The notes beneath the pieces are model-generated. The model did no database searches, had not been told where the DNA came from, and was given only the letters and a program-made list of their open reading frames with translations. Below are positions 8,918-17,245 of a stretch of 64,000 bases of DNA, one piece after another. Positions within the stretch are counted from its first letter, which is position 1; each line of letters starts with the position of its first letter. A program made the translations under genes and the position numbers. This DNA comes from UBA4742 sp963734965 (lineage in GTDB: Bacteria > Actinomycetota > Acidimicrobiia > Acidimicrobiales > Acidimicrobilacustridaceae), in assembly GCA_963734965.1 (NCBI GenBank), contig CAVTJK010000004.1:1054001-1118000 (forward strand), given 5' to 3'.

Positions 8918-9711
8918 GGCGACGCCAACCCGGCCATGAAGTCCCGGACGGCCTGCTCGAAGACCTCGGGCCTCGACACGTTGGGGGCGTGACCAGCTCC
9001 CTCGACGACGACCAGGCGCGCGCCGGGTATGCGGGCGGCGAAGTAGTCCGCCGACTGGCGGTACCCGCGATCGCGCTCCCCCACGATCACCAGCGTCGGC
9101 ACCGCGATGTCGGGCACCGCCTCGATCACCCTCGCGTCGCGTTGGACGAGGATGCCGCGCGCCGCATGGATGAGTCCCGATTCGTCGCGATGGGCGTGGG
9201 CGTCGAGCTCCTCGCTGTCGCCGAGCGCGTCGAGTCCCCGATCTTCGAACGATGCGGCATAGGCCTCGGCCATGTCGTTCCACTTGGCTCGGGCGTCGTC
9301 ACGGCGATAGCCCGGCCCGGTGTCGATCAGGATGAGCCCCTCGACCCGCTCGGGATGGGCGAGCAGGAACTCGAGGCTGACGAAGCCCCCGACCGAGTGC
9401 CCCGCGATGACGGCGCGATCGACATCGGTCGCGTCGAGGATCCCCACCATGTCCTCGACCGTGAGGGCGACGGAGTACGCACTCGGATCGTCCGGGTAGT
9501 CGCTCTGGCCGTGCCCGCGCAGATCCCAGGTGATGACCTCGCCGTCTCGGGCCAGCGCGGCGGCCGTCGACGCGAACATGGCCGACGATGCCGCGAAGCC
9601 ATGGGTGAACAGGATCGGCACGCCCCCCGACCCGCGGACCTCGTAGTGGATCCGCACCCCGTCGCGCTCGATCGACGCGGACCGCGCCCCCGTGCTCTCT
9701 CCCGTCGTCAT
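8914..9711 (-). CDS. Alpha/beta hydrolase
   Basis: Serine hydrolase of 265 residues. The oxyanion segment FTHGFAASSAMF is at 35-46, the nucleophile elbow AGHSVGGF has Ser106, a downstream acid segment is VPTLVIVGERDRGY, and the histidine lies in VVVEGAGHAPNVSRP. These form a complete triad. The start overlaps the stop of the preceding hydrolase gene (ATGA) and the stop overlaps the enoyl-CoA hydratase start. Its place between a second hydrolase and beta-oxidation-type enzymes suggests cleavage of an ester, lactone or C-C bond before acyl-CoA degradation. Substrate unknown. Confidence 0.87.
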   Translation of the reverse strand: MTTGESTGARSASIERDGVRIHYEVRGSGGVPILFTHGFAASSAMFASTAAALARDGEVITWDLRGHGQSDYPDDPSAYSVALTVEDMVGILDATDVDRAVIAGHSVGGFVSLEFLLAHPERVEGLILIDTGPGYRRDDARAKWNDMAEAYAASFEDRGLDALGDSEELDAHAHRDESGLIHAARGILVQRDARVIEAVPDIAVPTLVIVGERDRGYRQSADYFAARIPGARLVVVEGAGHAPNVSRPEVFEQAVRDFMAGLASP

Positions 9712-10466
9712 GCCCGGCCTCTCTCTCGGCGGGAGGGCACGGAGGTGACCAGCTCGGCGATGAGCTCGGGGGCGGTGATCGCGGGGATGTGTCCGGTGTC
9801 GAGGCGGATGACCGTGGGTGGATGGGGGAGGCGGGCGATCATCTCGTCCTGGAGGGTCGCAGGAATGGGTCCGTCGAGCTCGTTGAGGATGTAGGTGACG
9901 TCGATGTCGCCGGCTTGGGACCAGTGCACCGGCTGGAAGTAGTGGTTGATCGTGTCCTGCACACACCTCACGGGATCGACCACGAAGGCCAGCGTCTCGT
10001 CATCGAGCGGATCGCCACCGTAGGAGCGGCGCCACTGCTCGGGATCAGCCGGCGGCCCGAGCGTCTTCATGATGGACGGATCGTCCTCGGCCAACTGCGC
10101 CGCGAGCTCGACTCCCTCGCGGTGGCGGGGCTTCATGCAGTCCAGCCCGCAGCCGCCCTCGGGTGGCACCGACGCGGCGTTGAGCACGACATGGCTCACC
10201 CGAGATCCCAGGGGGGCCACCACGCCCGGCACGGTCAGGCCTCCGGACGAATGGGCCACGATCACGATGGGATCGGCCCCGCCGACCGCCTCGACGTCGG
10301 CCAGGACCGACGCCACTTCCTGGTCGACGGTGAGGGTCGGCAGGTCGGCGGGCTTGGCGTTGCGACCGGGCAGATCTACGGCCAACACCGGTTCGTCGAG
10401 CCGAGGTACCAGCCGGTCCCAGAACCGAGCCGTGCTCCCGCCCCCGTGGATCAGCAGGTAGGTCAT
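9708..10466 (-). CDS. Alpha/beta hydrolase (esterase EstC-like)
   Basis: A 252-residue hydrolase with an early HGGGSTARFW oxyanion loop (7-16), the nucleophile elbow VAHSSGGL (Ser73) and the terminal histidine in VIRLDTGHIPAITAPELIAE. The layout is that of small esterase/hydroxynitrile-lyase-like proteins rather than epoxide hydrolases. It begins ten bases after the TetR stop with AAGGG before ATG 10466, and overlaps the next hydrolase by four bases. Tandem, non-identical hydrolases suggest two successive cleavages or differing substrate ranges in one catabolic route controlled by the TetR gene. Confidence 0.86.
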   Translation of the reverse strand: MTYLLIHGGGSTARFWDRLVPRLDEPVLAVDLPGRNAKPADLPTLTVDQEVASVLADVEAVGGADPIVIVAHSSGGLTVPGVVAPLGSRVSHVVLNAASVPPEGGCGLDCMKPRHREGVELAAQLAEDDPSIMKTLGPPADPEQWRRSYGGDPLDDETLAFVVDPVRCVQDTINHYFQPVHWSQAGDIDVTYILNELDGPIPATLQDEMIARLPHPPTVIRLDTGHIPAITAPELIAELVTSVPSRRERGRA

Positions 10467-10475
10467 GGACCCTTG

Positions 10476-11172
10476 CTAGTTCTTCGAGCGACGTGGTCGC
10501 GGCATCTTGGCGCCCAGCGCCGCGACCAGCATCGGCGTCAGCTCGTCGACCAGGGCGTCGGTGAGCTCGATCGCGCGCCACCAGCCAGCGGTAGTAGAGC
10601 GGACCCATCAACAGGTTGGACACCAGCGACAGGTCTCCGGGCGGGGCGATCTCGCCCCGGCCGACGGCGCGGTCGAGCATCCCCAGTCAGCTCGCGCCGG
10701 TAGCTGTCGTAGAAGCGCTCGCGCAGGGCCTCGGCCAAGGCGTCGGTTGCGGACGGCCTCGCCGACCAGCGCCTCGGCCAGTCCGGCCGACTCGCCGCTC
10801 AACCGTTCGACGAGGCTCGACAGCAAGGCGTGGATGTCACCGGCCAATGAGCCCGTGTCGGGGATCCGATGCTCCTCGGTCGCCTCGGCCATGGCCGACG
10901 ACCACCAGCTCCTCCTTGTTCTGGAACCGGCGATAGAGCGTCGCCGACGACACCTTGGCCCGATGAGCGACCGCGGCCATGGTCAGCCCGGCAGTAGCCC
11001 TCCTCGACGAGCAGCTCGAGGGTGGCCTGGGCGATGGCCAGGTCGGCCTCGACGCTGCGCGGGCGGCCTCGGCCGTCGCGCCGGCGTTGGCGGCGGGACC
11101 GGCGTCGGCCGCGGAGGCCGGGCGATCAGGGGCCGGGGTGGCCCGGGTGGTCGAGCGGGTCGTGACGCTCAT
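10476..11172 (-). CDS. TetR/AcrR-family transcriptional regulator (about six indels)
   Basis: Ligand-responsive repressor. Reading through frames gives a complete TetR protein: an N-terminal helix ADLAIAQATLELLVEEGY, the HTH segment GLTMAAVAHRAKVSSATLYR followed by RFQNKEELVV, a ligand domain (GDIHALLSSLVERLSGESAG, YDSYRRELTG, LMGPLYYRWLVAR) and a basic tail PRPRRSKN. Six small indels (near 10.58, 10.68, 10.74, 10.90, 10.99 and 11.08 kb) interrupt it, almost all +1 insertions, so I treat it as one gene. It lies 52 bases after the MFS exporter gene on the same strand and is the best candidate to bind the twin operators upstream of that exporter. A stretch rich in A, T and P precedes the HTH domain. 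Confidence 0.78.
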
Positions 11173-11224
11173 CCTTCCACCCGACTCGGCCAGGCGCCGC
11201 GACGACCTCGTAGGGCGTTGCCGA

Positions 11225-12819
11225 TCACCCGACGGCTTGGGCGACCAGGTCGGCCTCGCGCTCCTCGGCGATCTCGTCGACCAGGTCGGGTTCGGGCGCG
11301 GCGTCGGGCGGACGGGCAGGCAGGAAGATCAAGGCCACGACCGCGCCGCCCAGCGCCACGACGGCGGCGATGAGCAGGGTGGTCGACATGGCGTGGACGA
11401 ACGAGGCGCTGGCGTCGGCCACCAGTTGCTGGCCGGCCGCGCCCATGTGCTCGGCCACCTCGACGGCACCGCCGATCGAGTCTCGAGCGGCGTGGGCGGC
11501 CGCCGGCGGCAGCGCGGCGACGGACTTCGTGGCGCCGAACTGCTCGTGATAGGCGGCCGCGGTCAGGCTGCCGAGCACGGCGACGCCGAGGGCGCCCCCG
11601 ACCTGGCGGGTGGTGTCGTTCATGGCCGAACCGACGCCGGCCTTGCCCGGGCGGCAGCGAGCCCATGATGGACTCGGTGGCCGGGGCCATGGCGGTCGAG
11701 ATGCCGATGCCCAGCAGGAGCAGGACGAGCGCCGACGAACCAGTAGCTCGTCGCTCACGGTGATCCGCGACATCAGGGCCAGGGCCAGGGCGACGATGAC
11801 CATGCCCGCCGCCACCGGGATCTTGGTGCCCAGTCGCTTGGTGAGCTTGGCCGTGTTGGGCGAGACGATCATCATCGCGCCGGCCAGGGGGATGAGGGCG
11901 GCTCCGGCCACCATCGGCGTGTAGCCGAGGACGAACTGCAGGTACTGGGTCAGGAAGTACATCGAGCCGAACATGGCGAAGAAGATCAGCGTGACGGCGA
12001 TGCTGGCCGCCGCTGAACCGCGCGGTTGCGGAAGAAGCGGACCTCGAGCATCGGGTGGGTGCGAGTGCAGCTCCCAGGTCACGAACGTGACGAGCAGGAC
12101 GAGGCCGAGCGACGAAGCCGCCGATGACCGTCGGGTCGCCCCACCCCTGGGCGGGCGCCTCGATGATCCCGTAGAGCAGCGCGCCCAGTCCGGCCGAGCC
12201 GAGGACGGTGCCGACCGGGTCGAGCCGAGGGGCGTCGGGGTCCTTGCTGCTCCGGGCACGAAGATGCGGCCGCCGATGAGGGCCACGATCACCACGGGCA
12301 CGTTGACGAAGAACACCGAACCCCAGAAGTAGCGAGCCAGCAGCCAGCCGCCGACGAGGGGTCCGACCACGATGCCGATGCCCGACACGCCGGCCCAGAT
12401 GCCGATGGCCCGACCCCGCTCGTCGAGCCGGGAAGACGTTGGTGAGGATGGACAGGGTGGCCGGCATGATCATCGCGCCGCCCAGTGCCCGCGACGGCCC
12501 GGAAGGCGATGAGCTGGCCGGCGTCGGCCGAGAAGGCCGAGGCCACCGAGCCGACGCCGAAGACGATCAGACCGAGGGTGAGCAGGCGCTTGCGACCGAA
12601 CCGATCACCGAGGCTGCCGGTGGTGAGCAGGATGCTGGCGTAGACGATGGTGTACGAGTCGACGATCCACTGGAGCTGGCTGGCGGTGGCGCCAAGGTCC
12701 TTTTGGATGGTCGGGAGGGCCACGTTGAGGATCGTGTTGTCCATCCCGATGACCAGCAGCGAGAAGCAGAGCACTGCCAACGTCCACCACCGCCGAGCGA
12801 ACACCGTCTCTGCGTCCAT
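11225..12819 (-). CDS. MFS drug exporter, DHA2/EmrB type, 14-TM (several indels)
   Basis: Proton-coupled multidrug exporter. The N-terminus MDAETVFARRWWTLAVLCFS and motif A LGDRFGRKRLLTLG are intact; later pieces include GIWAGVSGIGIVVGPLVGGW (motif C region) and AMNDTTRQVGGALGVAVLGS (DHA2 hallmark), with hydrophobic segments throughout. Roughly eight single-base indels between 11.64 and 12.49 kb split it, some resolved best as -1 rather than +1; repaired length is about 530 residues, normal for 14-TM exporters. ATG 12819 has AAAGGATC upstream. It is the first gene of an operon with a TetR regulator and catabolic enzymes, transcribed from a promoter bearing two GAAAC-N6-GTTTC operators. Confidence 0.85.
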
Positions 12820-12838
12820 GACCTGATCCTTTCGAAAC

Positions 12839-12854
12839 GAAACACCTTCGTTTC
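12839..12854. promoter_or_regulatory. TetR-type operator 1, GAAAC-N6-GTTTC
   Basis: Perfect inverted repeat GAAAC-ACCTTC-GTTTC located between the predicted -10 box and the start codon of the MFS gene, where a bound repressor would block initiation. Same half-sites and spacing as operator 2, centre to centre 37 bp. Confidence 0.7.
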
Positions 12855-12855
12855 G

Positions 12856-12884
12856 ATAATGCCGGGACGACTTCCGAAACACAA
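12856..12884 (-). promoter_or_regulatory. Predicted promoter of the MFS-TetR operon
   Basis: On the minus strand TTGTGT (12879-12884) and CATTAT (12856-12861) are separated by exactly 17 bases, a good sigma-70 arrangement in otherwise GC-rich DNA. The -35 box lies inside operator 2 and the -10 box abuts operator 1. Confidence 0.55.
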
Positions 12885-12897
12885 CCGTTTCGGAAGT
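12870..12897. promoter_or_regulatory. TetR-type operator 2, extended palindrome
   Basis: Perfect 11-base arms ACTTCCGAAAC and GTTTCGGAAGT around a six-base centre; the inner GAAAC-N6-GTTTC is identical in form to operator 1. It covers the -35 box of the MFS promoter and also lies about 45 bases upstream of the divergent acyl-CoA dehydrogenase gene, so one repressor could control both directions. Confidence 0.72.
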
Positions 12898-12940
12898 GTC
12901 ATTGGTCACGGCCAGCTCGATCGTCCCTAGGATCAGAGCC

Positions 12941-14266
12941 ATGCCTGCTCCTGGAATGCACTCCGGCTCGCCCACCGACGACGCCATGAACCTGGCCATG
13001 TCCGTCGAGGCCGTGCCGCTCTACGACGCGGTGAAGTCGTTCATCGCCAACGAGATCGAACCCATCACCGCGGAGTTCTACCGGCTGGGCGAGGGCCGGG
13101 CCGACCACTGGGGCTACGGCGAGGGTCAGCTCGAGCTGCTCGACTCGGTCAAGGCCAAGGCCAAGGCCAACGGCCTGTGGAACTTCTTCCTGCCCGACGC
13201 GGAGACGGGCGAGGGGCTGTCGAACCTCGACTACGCCTACATCGCCGCCGAGCTCGGGAAGAACCCGTTGGCGTCCGAGTGCCTCAACTGCAGCGCGCCC
13301 GACACCGGCAACATGGAGGTCCTCGAGCGAGTCGGCACGCCCGAGCAGAAGAAGCAATGGCTCGAGCCGCTGCTGGCCGGCGAGATCCGGTCAGCCTTCG
13401 CCATGACCGAGCCCGACGTCGCCTCGTCGGATGCCAAGAACATCAGCTGCCGGGCCGTGCTCGACGGCGACGAGTGGGTGATCAACGGCGAGAAGTACTA
13501 CATCTCGGGCGCCGGCGATCCCCGCTGCAAGGTCATGATCGTCATGGTCCAGACCAGTCCTGATGCGCCGCCGCATCGCCGGCAGTCGCAGATCCTCGTG
13601 GCCATGGACACACCCGGCGTCGAGATCCTCGGACCGATGCATGTGTTCGGCGAGGACGAGGCGCCCCACGGCCACATGCATCTGCGGTTCACGAACGTGC
13701 GCGTGCCGGCGTCGAACCTGCTGCTCGGCGAGGGCCGTGGCTTCGAGATCTCGCAGGTCCGGCTGGGCCCGGGCCGCATCCACCACTGCATGCGCTCGAT
13801 CGGCGCCGCCGAACGGGCCCTCGAGCTCATGGTGCGCCGCGGGCTCAACCGCGAGGCGTTCGGCAAGCCGCTGGCTCGGCTCGGCAAGAACACCGAGGTC
13901 ATCGCCAAGGCCCGCATCGAGATCGAGGCCATGCGCCTCATGGTGCTGCGCGCGGCCAAGGCCATGGACACCTTGGGCAACGCCGAGGCCCGCGTCTGGG
14001 TCAGCGCGGTCAAGGCCATGGTGCCGGTGCGGGTGTGCCAGATCATCGACGAGGCCATCCAGATCCACGGCGCCACCGGCGTGTCGCAGTGGACCCCTCT
14101 CGCCCGCATGTACGCCGGGCAGCGGACCCTGCGCCTGGCCGACGGACCCGACGAGGTGCACTGGCACGTCGTCGGCCGAGCCGAGCTGACCCGCTACGAG
14201 GACGACCACGAGCCGCCGCCCGCCCTCGGCCGGGCGTCCGACGCGGCGATGTTCTCGGGCCCGTAG
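12941..14266 (+). CDS. Acyl-CoA dehydrogenase
   Basis: Intact 441-residue flavoprotein dehydrogenase of the long, ACAD10/11-like group. Visible landmarks: SAFAMTEPDVASSDAKNISC (FAD/substrate loop), GDEWVINGEKYYISGAGDPR, RIHHCMRSIGAAERALELMV, and the C-terminal QIHGATGVSQWTPLARMYAG with RTLRLADGPDEVHW. The TEPD rather than SEPG motif and the GPDEVH ending are typical of that subgroup. Start ATG 12941 gives MPAPGMHSGSPTDD; ATG 12986 is an alternative. It is divergent from the TetR-controlled operon across a 121-base region with both operators, suggesting shared control. It ends before a hairpin cluster and the convergent cupin gene. Confidence 0.9.
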   Translation: MPAPGMHSGSPTDDAMNLAMSVEAVPLYDAVKSFIANEIEPITAEFYRLGEGRADHWGYGEGQLELLDSVKAKAKANGLWNFFLPDAETGEGLSNLDYAYIAAELGKNPLASECLNCSAPDTGNMEVLERVGTPEQKKQWLEPLLAGEIRSAFAMTEPDVASSDAKNISCRAVLDGDEWVINGEKYYISGAGDPRCKVMIVMVQTSPDAPPHRRQSQILVAMDTPGVEILGPMHVFGEDEAPHGHMHLRFTNVRVPASNLLLGEGRGFEISQVRLGPGRIHHCMRSIGAAERALELMVRRGLNREAFGKPLARLGKNTEVIAKARIEIEAMRLMVLRAAKAMDTLGNAEARVWVSAVKAMVPVRVCQIIDEAIQIHGATGVSQWTPLARMYAGQRTLRLADGPDEVHWHVVGRAELTRYEDDHEPPPALGRASDAAMFSGP

Positions 14267-14274
14267 TTGCGGCG

Positions 14275-14334
14275 AGCCATCCACGCTGGATGGTCAGCCA
14301 CCGCTGCGGTGGTCAGCCATCCACGCTGGCGGTG
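14275..14334. terminator. Three tandem short hairpins between convergent genes
   Basis: Three consecutive units of about 20 bases, each starting AGCCA and holding its own palindrome: CCATCC-ACGCT-GGATGG, then CCACCG-CTG-CGGTGG, then a partial copy CCATCCACGCTGG. Position between the converging acyl-CoA dehydrogenase and cupin genes suggests a two-way terminator. No T-run follows. Confidence 0.5.
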
Positions 14335-14337
14335 TCG

Positions 14338-14877
14338 TCAACCGCTCGGTCGGTTCTCCGCGCCCAGCAGGACGACGAGGATCACGCACGGTTCGTCCGA
14401 CCGGTTGTGCCAGGCGTGGCGCGTCCCGTTCTGGATCAGCGTGTCGCCGGGACGAAGCCGCTTCTCCTCGCCGTCGTCGAGCTCGAGCCACACCTCACCC
14501 GAGATGATCAGCTCGAAGTCGACCGTGTCGGTCGTGTGCATCCCGGGGTCGTCCGCCTCGTTGCTCTCGTACATCCCGGGCAGCTTCTCGTCGGCCTCGG
14601 CCATCGTGGCGGCCAGGTCGAAGTCCTCGGGTACCGGCGTCGATTCCGGCGCCAACGTGAACAGCCCGAACCGGTAGCCACCCGCCGGCGGGAAGTAGGC
14701 CGGCTGGTCCGGCGGCGCGCCGTCGGTCGGCAGGATCGGTGGATGGTCGCTCCCCCACAGCCGATGCCACTCGGTGCCCTGAACCATGGTCAGGGTCACC
14801 GGCTCGACGACCTCGTCGGACACGAACACCGACTTGCCGTCGGCGTCTCGACCCGTCACCACGCGGCGCACGTCCAC
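14338..14877 (-). CDS. Cupin-domain protein
   Basis: A 179-residue protein whose C-terminal half is one cupin-2 domain: MHTTDTVDFELIISGEVWLE, then LRPGDTLIQNGTRHAWHNRS, with His112 and the later His as likely metal ligands. The N-terminal half (RLWGSDHPPILPTDG, PPAGGYRFGLFTLAPES) is a typical extension in actinobacterial cupins. Probably a dioxygenase-like or small-molecule-binding protein; no partner reveals the substrate. ATG 14877 is preceded by GAGAGAGG. A strong hairpin separates it from the SRPBCC gene upstream, so it likely has its own transcript. Confidence 0.83.
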   Translation of the reverse strand: MDVRRVVTGRDADGKSVFVSDEVVEPVTLTMVQGTEWHRLWGSDHPPILPTDGAPPDQPAYFPPAGGYRFGLFTLAPESTPVPEDFDLAATMAEADEKLPGMYESNEADDPGMHTTDTVDFELIISGEVWLELDDGEEKRLRPGDTLIQNGTRHAWHNRSDEPCVILVVLLGAENRPSG

Positions 14878-14935
14878 GACCTCTCTCCTCTCAGTCCCTC
14901 AGTCCCGCCCGATCGGACCGCCCAGCCCATCCGAG

Positions 14936-14979
14936 CCTGTGCCGTCATGTGCGTCCCCAGGCGCACGTTACGGCACAGG
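14936..14979. terminator. Long hairpin downstream of the SRPBCC gene
   Basis: Arms CCTGTGCCGTCATGTGCG and CGCACGTTACGGCACAGG, 18 bases with three mismatches, loop TCCCCAGG. Placed 33 bases after the stop of the SRPBCC gene and before the cupin start, so best read as that gene's terminator, without a T-run. Confidence 0.55.
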
Positions 14980-15011
14980 TTCAGTCGGGCGGGTAGGGAT
15001 CAAGAGAGGGC

Positions 15012-15488
15012 TCAGTGGGGATCAGCGTCGCTCGAGTGCTGTTCGACCTCGGCCTTGATGCGTTCGAGGGTGGTCCGCATGCCGTTGCGGTTCGTGCGGC
15101 CGCGGGCCCAGCCGAGCACGGCCCAGTAGAGGCGCAACAGCGCCGTCTCGGCGAGATGGAAGGACTCGGTCACGTCTGTCCCGTCCCCGACCGGTTCGAG
15201 CTGGTAGCGCCACACGTTCAGCGGCTTGTCCCTCGACCCGACCCCGAAGGCGAACTCACGGCCGGGATCGCTAGCGGTCACGGTGCAGGTGGTCCAGTAG
15301 ATGGGACCCTTGCCGTTGCGCTTGACGTGACCGCGGAACTTGGCGCCGACGGCCGGACCGGTCGCCCCGTCCAGCCACTCGGCCTCGAAGGTCTCGGGGC
15401 TGTAGCGACCGATCTTGGTCACGTCGCTCACGAGGTCCCAGATCGGCTCGGGCGGGGCCGCGATGTGGACGGTGACGGAGTCGTGCAT
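15012..15488 (-). CDS. SRPBCC-family protein (polyketide cyclase/START-like)
   Basis: A 158-residue hydrophobic-ligand-binding START-fold protein. The opening MHDSVTVHIAAPPEPIWDLV and the following KIGRYSPETFEAEWLDGA are the standard polyketide-cyclase-2 start; DVTESFHLAETALLRLYWAV and MRTTLERIKAEVEQ form the C-terminal helix. No catalytic motif, so binding or cyclase role is open. It reads away from the neighbouring palindromic repeat and phosphoribosyltransferase gene, and is followed by a strong hairpin. Mycobacterial relatives are common and mostly uncharacterised. Confidence 0.85.
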   Translation of the reverse strand: MHDSVTVHIAAPPEPIWDLVSDVTKIGRYSPETFEAEWLDGATGPAVGAKFRGHVKRNGKGPIYWTTCTVTASDPGREFAFGVGSRDKPLNVWRYQLEPVGDGTDVTESFHLAETALLRLYWAVLGWARGRTNRNGMRTTLERIKAEVEQHSSDADPH

Positions 15489-15526
15489 GGACGGACACTA
15501 CGACGTCGGGATCCGACCGACTGCCC

Positions 15527-15573
15527 TTCTGGCGGCGATGAAGGGCGCAGAGCGCCCTCAATCGCCGCCGAAA
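15527..15573. repeat. Dispersed palindromic repeat, copy 1
   Basis: Copy of the 47-57 base imperfect palindrome with core CTGGCGGCGATGAAGGGCG, centre CAGAG, and right arm CGCCCTCAATCGCCGCCGAA. It lies upstream of the SRPBCC start and 42 bases after the phosphoribosyltransferase stop. See copies at 20313, 28316, 51089 and 62920. Confidence 0.85.
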
Positions 15574-15615
15574 TGGCAGGGCCGGGCCGCACAGCCTGTG
15601 GCTGCCGGTGGCCGA

Positions 15616-16320
15616 CTAACCATCCGATGCTCGATCGAGCAACGCGATGACCTCCGCCTCGGTGGTCGGGGTGAAGTCCCGGTAGTGCAGGCCGACGGCC
15701 CGGAACGGAGAGGGTGTCACGAGGCAGATCACCTCGTCGGCCTCGCGCAGGCGCCGCACGGTGTCGGCCGATCCCACGGGCACCGCCACCACCACGAACG
15801 CCGCGCCCAGCTGACGGACCACCTGACAGGCGGCGCGCGCCGTCGAGCCCGTGGCCATGCCGTCGTCGACGATCACCACCAGCCGATCGGCCACCGCCAG
15901 CCGCGGGCGATCCCGTCGCAGGCGCGCGACCCGCCGTTCGAGCTCCTCGTGCTCGCGCGCCGCGACGGCGGAGATGTCGGCCTCGGTGACGTGGGCGTCG
16001 GCGACGACACGACGGTCGAGCACCCGGACGCCGTCCTCGCCGATGGCGCCCATGGCCAGCTCGGGTTGGCTGGGCACGCCGAGCTTGCGCACGACCACGA
16101 CATCGAGCGGCGCCTCGAGCGCCCGGGCCACCTCGAAGGCCACGGGTACTCCGCCTCGAGGCAGGCCGAGGACGGCGACGCCCTGGCCCAGATCGCGATG
16201 GCGACCCGGCCATCCCGATCGGCGATCCAACCGGTCGATTCGTTCGACGACGCGCTCGCCCAGCCGCGCCCCCGCCTCGGTCCGGTCGGCGAACGAGGCG
16301 GCCGCGTGGCTCACAACCAT
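15616..16320 (-). CDS. Phosphoribosyltransferase (type I fold)
   Basis: A 234-residue type I phosphoribosyltransferase. The PRPP-binding signature is VVIVDDGMATGSTARAACQV; the first strand-loop is VAVLGLPRGGVPVAFEVARA, and ELAMGAIGEDGVRVLD follows. This combination marks the stand-alone PRTases related to COG1926, often found beside dienelactone-hydrolase or stress genes. Actual base or function unknown. ATG 16320 (MVVSHAAASFADR) is preceded by GGGGGC; GTG 16314 is an alternative. It is divergent from an alpha/beta hydrolase gene across 72 bases. It is followed by palindromic repeat copy 1. Confidence 0.86.
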   Translation of the reverse strand: MVVSHAAASFADRTEAGARLGERVVERIDRLDRRSGWPGRHRDLGQGVAVLGLPRGGVPVAFEVARALEAPLDVVVVRKLGVPSQPELAMGAIGEDGVRVLDRRVVADAHVTEADISAVAAREHEELERRVARLRRDRPRLAVADRLVVIVDDGMATGSTARAACQVVRQLGAAFVVVAVPVGSADTVRRLREADEVICLVTPSPFRAVGLHYRDFTPTTEAEVIALLDRASDG

Positions 16321-16392
16321 GCCCCCATGGCGCTCCAGTCTGCCGCGATCGGCTGCGCTTGCCCGACGCTCGACCCTCGGGGAGACTGCGGC

Positions 16393-17223
16393 ATGGCCTA
16401 CGCCCACAACGGTGACGTCGCGATCTGGTACGAGACCTTCGGTGAGCCCGAGCGGGAGCCCCTCCTGTTGGTCAACGGACTCGGCAGCCAGAGCATCAAC
16501 TATCGCGACGCATGGTGCGAGCGCTTCGTCGCCGCCGGCTTCTTCGTGATCCGCTTCGACAACCGCGGGCTCGGGTTGTCCGGTCCCGACACGCCCGACC
16601 CCGATGGCTACACGTTGAGCGACATGGCGGCCGACGGGCTGGCGGTGCTGGACTCGCTCGGGATCACCCAGGCCCACGTGCTCGGTCTGTCCCTCGGGGG
16701 CATGGTCGTGCAGACGATGGCCATCGACCACCCCGAGCGTCTGCGCACCTTGACGTCGGTCATGTCGACGACGGGCGATCCCGACGTCGGCCAGTCGAGC
16801 GACGAAGCGCGCCAGCGGTTGATGGCCAAGCCGGCCCAGAGCCGGGACGAGTACATCCAAGGTCATCTCGCCGGTCTGCGGATCTGGGGCAGTCCGGGCC
16901 TGGTCGACGAGGTCGAGCACACCGCGGCCGCGGGTCGGGCCTACGACCGGGCCTTCCGGCCCGAAGGCGTCGGCGCCCAGATGCACGCCGTGCTGGCCGG
17001 CGGCAGCCGAACCGAGGCGCTGGGCCGGGTCGAAGTGCCGACCTTGGTGATCCACGGGTCAGCCGACAAGCTGATCGACCCATCCGGCGGTCGCCGCACC
17101 GCCGAGGCCATCCCCGATGCGCGCTACGTCGAGATCGAGGGCATGGGCCACGACTATCCGGAGCCCTTCTGGGATCAGTGGGTGAGCCTGGTCGCCGGCC
17201 ACGCCCTCGGTGTGCCCGGCTGA
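16393..17223 (+). CDS. Alpha/beta hydrolase
   Basis: A 276-residue hydrolase with oxyanion segment LLLVNGLGSQSINY, the family segment VIRFDNRGLGLSGP, nucleophile elbow VLGLSLGGMVVQ, acid segment VPTLVIHGSADKLIDPSGG and terminal histidine IEGMGHDYPEPFW. RFDNRGLGLS places it with haloperoxidase/aclacinomycin-methylesterase-like hydrolases. ATG 16393 follows GGGGAG by nine bases. It converges on a DapB-like reductase with only 22 bases between stops. Substrate not predictable from context. Confidence 0.88.
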   Translation: MAYAHNGDVAIWYETFGEPEREPLLLVNGLGSQSINYRDAWCERFVAAGFFVIRFDNRGLGLSGPDTPDPDGYTLSDMAADGLAVLDSLGITQAHVLGLSLGGMVVQTMAIDHPERLRTLTSVMSTTGDPDVGQSSDEARQRLMAKPAQSRDEYIQGHLAGLRIWGSPGLVDEVEHTAAAGRAYDRAFRPEGVGAQMHAVLAGGSRTEALGRVEVPTLVIHGSADKLIDPSGGRRTAEAIPDARYVEIEGMGHDYPEPFWDQWVSLVAGHALGVPG

Positions 17224-17245
17224 TCGGGCCGACCGGCTGCTCCGC

